Assembly: GCA_963789225.1 (NCBI GenBank)
Contig: CAWBKD010000015.1
Span: 62,001 to 126,000, forward strand
DNA from: Palsa-504 sp963789225
Lineage (GTDB): Bacteria > Actinomycetota > Actinomycetes > Streptosporangiales > Streptosporangiaceae
Reading direction: 5' to 3'
DNA length: 64,000 bases
This document shows, in pieces, positions 59,246 to 64,000 of the stretch; positions within the stretch are counted from its first letter, which is position 1, and each line of letters begins with the position of its first letter. Below the pieces are notes generated by a model, which searched no databases, was not told the origin of the DNA, and was given only the letters and a program-made list of their open reading frames with translations. The position numbers were made by a program, and so were the translations under genes.

Positions 59246-60121
59246 ATGCCCGAACGGCGGTTGTTCCTCGCCTACGCTGCTGACGTGGTACCTGACAGCA
59301 TCGCCCTGGCGGGTGACTGGCACGGGAACACCGCGTGGGCGGTCCGGGCGATCCGCAAGATGGCCGCGCTGCTGCCGCACGACGGCCCGCGGGTCATCGT
59401 GCACCTGGGCGACTTTGGCATCTGGCCGGGGGCCGGCGGACGGGACTACCTGTCCGCGCTCGACGCCGCGCTGGCGGCGGCCGGCGCCGAGCTGTGGTTC
59501 GTGGACGGTAATCACGAGGACTTTACCCAGCTCGCCAGGCTCAGGCCGGGCCCGGACGGCCGCGAGCAGGTCACCGGCCGGATCTGGCACCTGCCCCGGG
59601 GGCACCGGTGGCGCTGGCACGGGCGGGACTGGCTCGCCCTCGGCGGCGCGGTCAGCCTCGACCGGGCCGGGCGGACCGCCGGGGTCGACTGGTGGCCCGA
59701 AGAGGAGATCACCCGGCCGCAGGCCAGGTCGGTCATGGCCGCCGGGCCGGCCGACGTGATGGTCACGCACGAGTGCCCGGCGGGGGTCTCGCACGTGTTC
59801 CCTCCCCCGCCGCCGTGGTGGTCGGCTGACGATCTTCGGCGCAGCGACGCGCATCGGGCCCTGCTCCGCGAGGTCGTGCTGGCGGTCCGGCCGCGCTGGC
59901 TGATGCACGGTCACCTGCACCTCGGCTACCAGCGCCGGGTCGACCTGGGCTATGGGCCTATTGAGGTGACCGGGCTGGACTGCGACGGCGCGGAAAGCTT
60001 CAACTGGGCGACCCTGGACGTGGCGAGCATGCGCTGGCTGCACTTTGCCGGGCGGCCCGTCAGCAACGCGGTCCGCGGCCTCGCGGGCCTGCTCGGCGAG
60101 CCGCACGACGCTCGGCGTTGA
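59246..60121 (+). CDS. Metallophosphoesterase (calcineurin-like)
   Basis: The protein has 291 residues from ATG 59246 (GTG 59285 just before PDSIALAGDWHG is possible). The dimetal motifs are complete: GDWHGN, HLGDFGIWPG, VDGNHEDF, VTHECPAG and LMHGHLHLGY. The enzyme should be a cytoplasmic phosphodiesterase or phosphatase; the substrate is not evident. It is followed 12 bases later by the sacsin-like ATPase gene, suggesting an operon. Confidence 0.9.
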   Translation: MPERRLFLAYAADVVPDSIALAGDWHGNTAWAVRAIRKMAALLPHDGPRVIVHLGDFGIWPGAGGRDYLSALDAALAAAGAELWFVDGNHEDFTQLARLRPGPDGREQVTGRIWHLPRGHRWRWHGRDWLALGGAVSLDRAGRTAGVDWWPEEEITRPQARSVMAAGPADVMVTHECPAGVSHVFPPPPPWWSADDLRRSDAHRALLREVVLAVRPRWLMHGHLHLGYQRRVDLGYGPIEVTGLDCDGAESFNWATLDVASMRWLHFAGRPVSNAVRGLAGLLGEPHDARR

Positions 60122-60133
60122 TATCGTGCCTGG

Positions 60134-62608
60134 GTGTCAGCCGACTACGAGAAGATCCGCGAAGAGAACATCGCCAGGTACGGCTGGGACACCGCCGTGC
60201 TGGATCTGCTCGGGCAGCTTTACAGCGAGCGCACCCACTTCCTGTTCGAGCTGATCCAGAACGCCGAGGACGCCGGCGCCACCGAAGTGGCCTTCGACCT
60301 GTTCGTGGATCGCCTGGAACTGCGGCACGACGGGCGGCCCTTCACCGAGGCTGACGTGCGAGGCGTCTGCGGAGTCGGCAAGAGCAACAAGTCGCTGACC
60401 GCCATCGGGCAGTTCGGTATCGGGTTCAAGTCGGTGTACGCGTACACGAAGAGCCCCCGGGTCTACAGCGGCGACGAGCACTTCGGCATCGAGTGGTACG
60501 TCCGGCCGTTCCTGGTGGAGCCACTGGACGTCGGTCCGGGGACCCTGTTCGTCTTTCCCTTCGACCTCGACACGGTGCCCGCCCCCACCGCGGTGCGGGA
60601 GATCGCCGCGGCGCTAACCGCGCTCCAGCCCCGGATCCTGCTATTTCTCTCGCACATCTCGCGGCTGCGGGTCGGTGGGGCGGGGGTGGCTCCGTCGGTC
60701 ATCTCGAGCGGGGTGGATCGCCGAGCCGGCACCCCCCGGCGCGTCAGCCTGTCCGCGGGCCGTAGCCGCGGCGAGGAGTGGCGGGTCTGGCAGCGGCAGG
60801 TCGACGGGCTCGGCCACGGACCGCAGCGGGTGGAGGTCGCCTTCAAGCTCGACCCGGCCACGGGTCGGATCGTCGGGTGCAAGCCTTCCCCGCTGACGGT
60901 CTTCTTCCCGACCGAGAAAGAAACCTTCCTCGGCTTCGTGATCCAGGGTCCGTACCGGACGACGCCGGCCCGCGACAACGTCCCCGAGCACGACCCGTCG
61001 AACCAGGCCCTCGTCCGCGAGACCGCCGCGCTGCTGGCCGACGTGCTGTCTGAATTGCGCGCGGACGGGCTGCTCACGGTTGACGCGCTGGAGGCGCTGC
61101 CGATCGATCCGGCGCGGTTCCCGCCCGGGGCGATGTTCCGGCCGCTGTTTGACTCGGTCCGTTCGGCCATGGCCGGCCAAGAGCTCATCCCCGCCGCGGC
61201 CGGCGGTTACCGTGCTGCCCCGGACCTTCGGCTGGCTGGTGACGCGGGGTTGCCCGGGTTGCTCGATCCGGAACGGCTCGGCGTGCTGTTCGGCGCGGGC
61301 CGGGACCTGTTCTTCGCATCCGAGCTGATCACCGAGGCGGGGACGCCTGGGCTGTGGCGGTACCTCAGGGACGAGATGGGCATCGGTGAGGTCACGCCCT
61401 TGGACGTGGTCGCGAACCTGAGCCGGGACTTCCTCGAGGAGGAGCCGGACGAGTGGATCACGCGCCTGTACGCGTTCCTGGCCGACCATCCCTCGTTGTG
61501 GCGAGCGCCGCGATTTGCCGACGAGCCTGGCGGCCTGGCCCGCGCCAGGCCGGTGATCCGGCTCGAGGACGGCAGTCACGTCGAGCCGTTCGACCAGGAG
61601 GGCCGGCCGCTGGTATACCTGCCGGGACCGGGAGCCAGCGGCTTTCCCACCGTGCGGCGGGATATCGCGGACTCCCCCGCGGCCCGGCCGTTCCTCGACG
61701 CGCTGAACCTGCCCTCACCGGACGTGGTGGCCGAAGTTCTCGAGCTCATCCTGCCCAGGTACGACCGCCTGGACATCGCAGCGCTTGACCTGGCCCAGCA
61801 CGCCGCCGACCTGGACCGCGTCATGCGCGCCCTGGACGAGGCGCCGCCTGGCCCGCACCAGGAGCTCCTCGATCGGCTCCAGCGCACCGCGTTCCTGATC
61901 GGCGAGAACGCCGCCGTCGACGAGCAGCGCCTCATGCCGCCGGTCGCGCTGTACCAGCGGAGCAAGGACCTGGAGGTCTACTTCGAGGGGAACGCCGGGG
62001 CCTGGTTCGCCGGCGACCGCTACGGTCCGTGGCTCGTCCAGCTCCGCGCGATGGGCGTCCGGCAGGCCGTCGAGGTGCGCGCACGGACCCCGGACCCGCT
62101 CGGGCGCGTGATCATCGCCCTCGATTTCGGCCGGAACGAGCGCGGCCTGGACGGATTCGACCCGAACGCGGAGATCGACGGCCTGGAGTTCGCGCTGGAC
62201 CACCCGGGGCACGCCCGCTCGGAGTACGTCTGGAACGTCCTGCTGGCGCCCAACCGGCGCCTGGTGGCCGGGGTGGTCGAGCGGTCGGTGTTGCCGTCGT
62301 TCAGCGACTCGCGGGTGGAGACCGTCAGGTCGGCGATCGCCGGTGTGTTGGATCAGGCCGCGTGGCTGCCGGGGCGGGATGGGGTGTATCACCGTCCCGC
62401 TGAGCTCTCGCTCGATGACCTGCCGCCCACGTTCGCGCGGGACGAGGGGCTGGCCCAGGCCCTCGGCATGCTCCAGCCCGTGGTTTCCGAGGCGGCCCGG
62501 CGACTCGGCATCCCGGCGGACGTCCTGTGGGGCCTGAGCGCTCACCGGGACCTGGTCTCGCTGGTCGAGCGCGAGCTCGCGGTGCGGCGCGACGAAGCCG
62601 CAGGCTAA
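60134..62608 (+). CDS. Sacsin-like GHKL ATPase domain protein
   Basis: The 824-residue protein starts with GTG 60134. The N-terminus is a GHKL (Hsp90-like) ATPase of the sacsin type: FELIQNAEDAGA (N box, 39-49), HDGRPF (65-70), GVGKSNKS and GQFGIGFKSVY (92-102). The rest is a long region with LARARPVIRLEDGSHVEPFD, as in bacterial sacsin-N-domain proteins of unknown role, some of which occur near defence genes. A C-terminal DUF3883 nuclease-like domain is not seen. It is convergent with a CHAT protease gene. Confidence 0.82.
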   Translation: MSADYEKIREENIARYGWDTAVLDLLGQLYSERTHFLFELIQNAEDAGATEVAFDLFVDRLELRHDGRPFTEADVRGVCGVGKSNKSLTAIGQFGIGFKSVYAYTKSPRVYSGDEHFGIEWYVRPFLVEPLDVGPGTLFVFPFDLDTVPAPTAVREIAAALTALQPRILLFLSHISRLRVGGAGVAPSVISSGVDRRAGTPRRVSLSAGRSRGEEWRVWQRQVDGLGHGPQRVEVAFKLDPATGRIVGCKPSPLTVFFPTEKETFLGFVIQGPYRTTPARDNVPEHDPSNQALVRETAALLADVLSELRADGLLTVDALEALPIDPARFPPGAMFRPLFDSVRSAMAGQELIPAAAGGYRAAPDLRLAGDAGLPGLLDPERLGVLFGAGRDLFFASELITEAGTPGLWRYLRDEMGIGEVTPLDVVANLSRDFLEEEPDEWITRLYAFLADHPSLWRAPRFADEPGGLARARPVIRLEDGSHVEPFDQEGRPLVYLPGPGASGFPTVRRDIADSPAARPFLDALNLPSPDVVAEVLELILPRYDRLDIAALDLAQHAADLDRVMRALDEAPPGPHQELLDRLQRTAFLIGENAAVDEQRLMPPVALYQRSKDLEVYFEGNAGAWFAGDRYGPWLVQLRAMGVRQAVEVRARTPDPLGRVIIALDFGRNERGLDGFDPNAEIDGLEFALDHPGHARSEYVWNVLLAPNRRLVAGVVERSVLPSFSDSRVETVRSAIAGVLDQAAWLPGRDGVYHRPAELSLDDLPPTFARDEGLAQALGMLQPVVSEAARRLGIPADVLWGLSAHRDLVSLVERELAVRRDEAAG

Positions 62609-62618
62609 TCCTCAGTGG

Positions 62619-64000
62619 CTAACCGCCGCCGAAGCAGACGAACGGGCTGAACTGCTCCATGAGGGCGGCTTCGGCGAGTGCCTCGGCCGGCCTAGCCCCG
62701 GCCGCGGCCCGTCGATGGTAGGCGGTCATCAGGCCGACGGCGCCGACGTCAGCCACCCGGGTGACGCTCGAGATCACGGTCGCCGTCCCGATGTAGAGGA
62801 GGGCCGCGGTGAAGCCTAGGATCTCCTCGCCCGGGCGCGTGACGGTCCGCCCGACATCACACGATGACAGGACCACGTGCCGGGGAGCGGCCGCAAGCCG
62901 CTGGATGTCGTAGGCCATCAGCGGGCCGTCGGCCAGGTCGAGCCTGGAGAACAGGAAGTTCTCACGTTCGTGGTGCCCGTGCGCGGCCAGATGGGCCAGC
63001 GGTGCGCCGTCGAGGGCACGCAAGGTGGCACCGACGGTTGCCGCCTCCGCGAGCAGCAGGCGGCAACCCGGATAGGACCTCGCTATTTCGGTGACCTCCT
63101 GGGCCGCATGCTCCAGATCCGGTCCGGCGACCAGCAGCGGCGCGTTAGCCTGCGGCCGCCCCGCCGCGGCCCGTCCGCTCAGCCAGGCGGTTAGCCACGA
63201 GGACGCGGACGGGCTCACCGTGACCGGGCGCCCGCGCAGGTCCGGCAGCACGCTCCAGGGGATGCCCGCCAGGGCGCCCGCCGGGACGAAGACCACGCCG
63301 TCATCGCCGAGCCAGGACCGCAGCGGCTCGACGATCTCGGCCGTAAGCACTTCGGTCTGGTGCCGGATCGACTCCCTGATCACGGCCGCCAGCCGCGCCG
63401 GAAGCAGCCGTCCGGCCAGGGTGTCAAGGTCGGCGTTCAGCCGCCTGGCCGCCTCGGCGGCCGCCTCGAAGTCGCCGAGGTCGACGAGGCGCACAGATCC
63501 GCGCCGCACGACCACCGCGAGCATCCGGCCGCGCCGGGCCAGGATGCTGACCAGGCTCTGCCCGCTCCCCTCCAGTGCGGCGCTCACCTCACCGAGGCTG
63601 GACTGGGCGGTAGCCAGACCGCCGCCGCTGGCCTGCCAGTCGTGCTCCCTGATCTCGCGCTGCAGCTCGGCGTGCCTGGCTACCAGGCGCGGGTCGCGCT
63701 TGCCCCTCAGCTCGGCCCCGCGGATGAGCAGGCTGAGCTGACGCAGCTCGGCCAGGGCTGCCGCCGCCTGCGGGTCGGCGGGCGGGCGCACGGGCCCGAC
63801 CCGGAACGCCTGCGCCCGAGAGCGTTCTAGCCAGGCGAACACCAGCGAGGCCGAATTCCGTTCCAGCGCCAGCCGCAGCCCGGCGGCGGCCAGGTCCGCG
63901 CCGAGGGCCGCGGTGCCGGTCTGCAGGTCAACGCTGCCGAGTCGGCCACGCCGGGTCTGCACCATGACCAGGCCAGCCCGAAGCTCGGTCAGCGCCGCCC
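62619..64000 (-). CDS. CHAT-domain protease, C-terminal part (cut by window edge)
   Basis: The frame enters from the right edge still open (ALTELRAGLVMVQTRRGRLG) and ends at 62619, giving at least 459 residues. The N-terminal visible part is helical (ASLVFAWLERSRAQAFRVGP), as in TPR-CHAT proteins. The C-terminal CHAT caspase-like domain has the His-Cys dyad in AHLAAHGHHERENFLF and HVVLSSCDVGRTV, and SASSWLTAWL before it. Such proteases act in stress or defence signalling, usually with a sensor. The upstream part and neighbours lie outside the window. Confidence 0.87.
   Translation of the reverse strand, partial: AALTELRAGLVMVQTRRGRLGSVDLQTGTAALGADLAAAGLRLALERNSASLVFAWLERSRAQAFRVGPVRPPADPQAAAALAELRQLSLLIRGAELRGKRDPRLVARHAELQREIREHDWQASGGGLATAQSSLGEVSAALEGSGQSLVSILARRGRMLAVVVRRGSVRLVDLGDFEAAAEAARRLNADLDTLAGRLLPARLAAVIRESIRHQTEVLTAEIVEPLRSWLGDDGVVFVPAGALAGIPWSVLPDLRGRPVTVSPSASSWLTAWLSGRAAAGRPQANAPLLVAGPDLEHAAQEVTEIARSYPGCRLLLAEAATVGATLRALDGAPLAHLAAHGHHERENFLFSRLDLADGPLMAYDIQRLAAAPRHVVLSSCDVGRTVTRPGEEILGFTAALLYIGTATVISSVTRVADVGAVGLMTAYHRRAAAGARPAEALAEAALMEQFSPFVCFGGG

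Overview
The window is GC-rich (roughly 70%) and gene-dense, with many GTG starts, frequent 4-base GTGA start/stop overlaps, a DtxR/IdeR-type iron box, SigE-family and other ECF sigma factors, a GerW-like protein and DUF222/13E12-type HNH proteins. This points to a chromosomal segment of a filamentous-type actinomycete, most likely Streptosporangiales or a nearby order; the family cannot be fixed from the sequence. No rRNA, tRNA, IS element, phage module or CRISPR array was seen.

Layout. 1-8.9 kb: the edge of an HNH/DUF222 gene, a luciferase-like small protein, the Lhr helicase, a cyclase-family hydrolase, a membrane-anchored M23-like protein that lacks a metal ligand, and two stress-type small proteins (one frameshifted). 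9.3-16.8 kb: a tightly packed four-gene block made of a long acidic repeat protein, two dynamin-like GTPases and an Hsp70-like ATPase. It recalls the mycobacterial iniBAC operon but has a different first gene and an added chaperone-like ATPase. 16.9-22 kb: an NhaA-DsbA fusion, an aldo/keto reductase, an amidohydrolase and a cyclic-nucleotide-binding protein. 22-24.8 kb: a GlxA-type regulator with a DJ-1/PfpI partner and a D-Ala-D-Ala carboxypeptidase. 24.9-28.65 kb: an iron ABC importer behind an iron box. 29.1-36 kb: a SigE-family sigma factor with a membrane beta-propeller partner, a cupin, a TIGR02960-type sigma factor, a serine hydrolase and a glutamine synthetase-like enzyme. 36-51 kb: mixed metabolic genes, a VOC/YCII/ECF42 operon, an amine-oxidase-like flavoprotein and a second, complete HNH/DUF222 gene. 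51-55.8 kb: a large LuxR-family regulator, a small ABM-like protein and two tandem secreted lipoproteins. 55.8-58.3 kb: leuS under a leucine leader-peptide attenuator; the encoded LeuRS appears to lack its CP1 editing domain. 58.3-64 kb: an SGNH hydrolase, a metallophosphoesterase, a sacsin-like GHKL ATPase and a CHAT protease that runs off the window.

Two patterns cut across the annotation. First, several genes keep both ends but have lost the middle: an alpha/beta hydrolase, an ECF42 sigma factor, a glutathionyl-hydroquinone-reductase-like gene, a 25-codon copy of the gene at 48 kb, a LuxR regulator joined to a SnoaL-like gene, and leuS without CP1. Second, three genes carry apparent single-base losses in or beside short C or G runs, which could be real decay or consensus errors. 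The best candidates for new biology are the repeat-protein/dynamin/dynamin/Hsp70 block and the attenuator-controlled, editing-less LeuRS.
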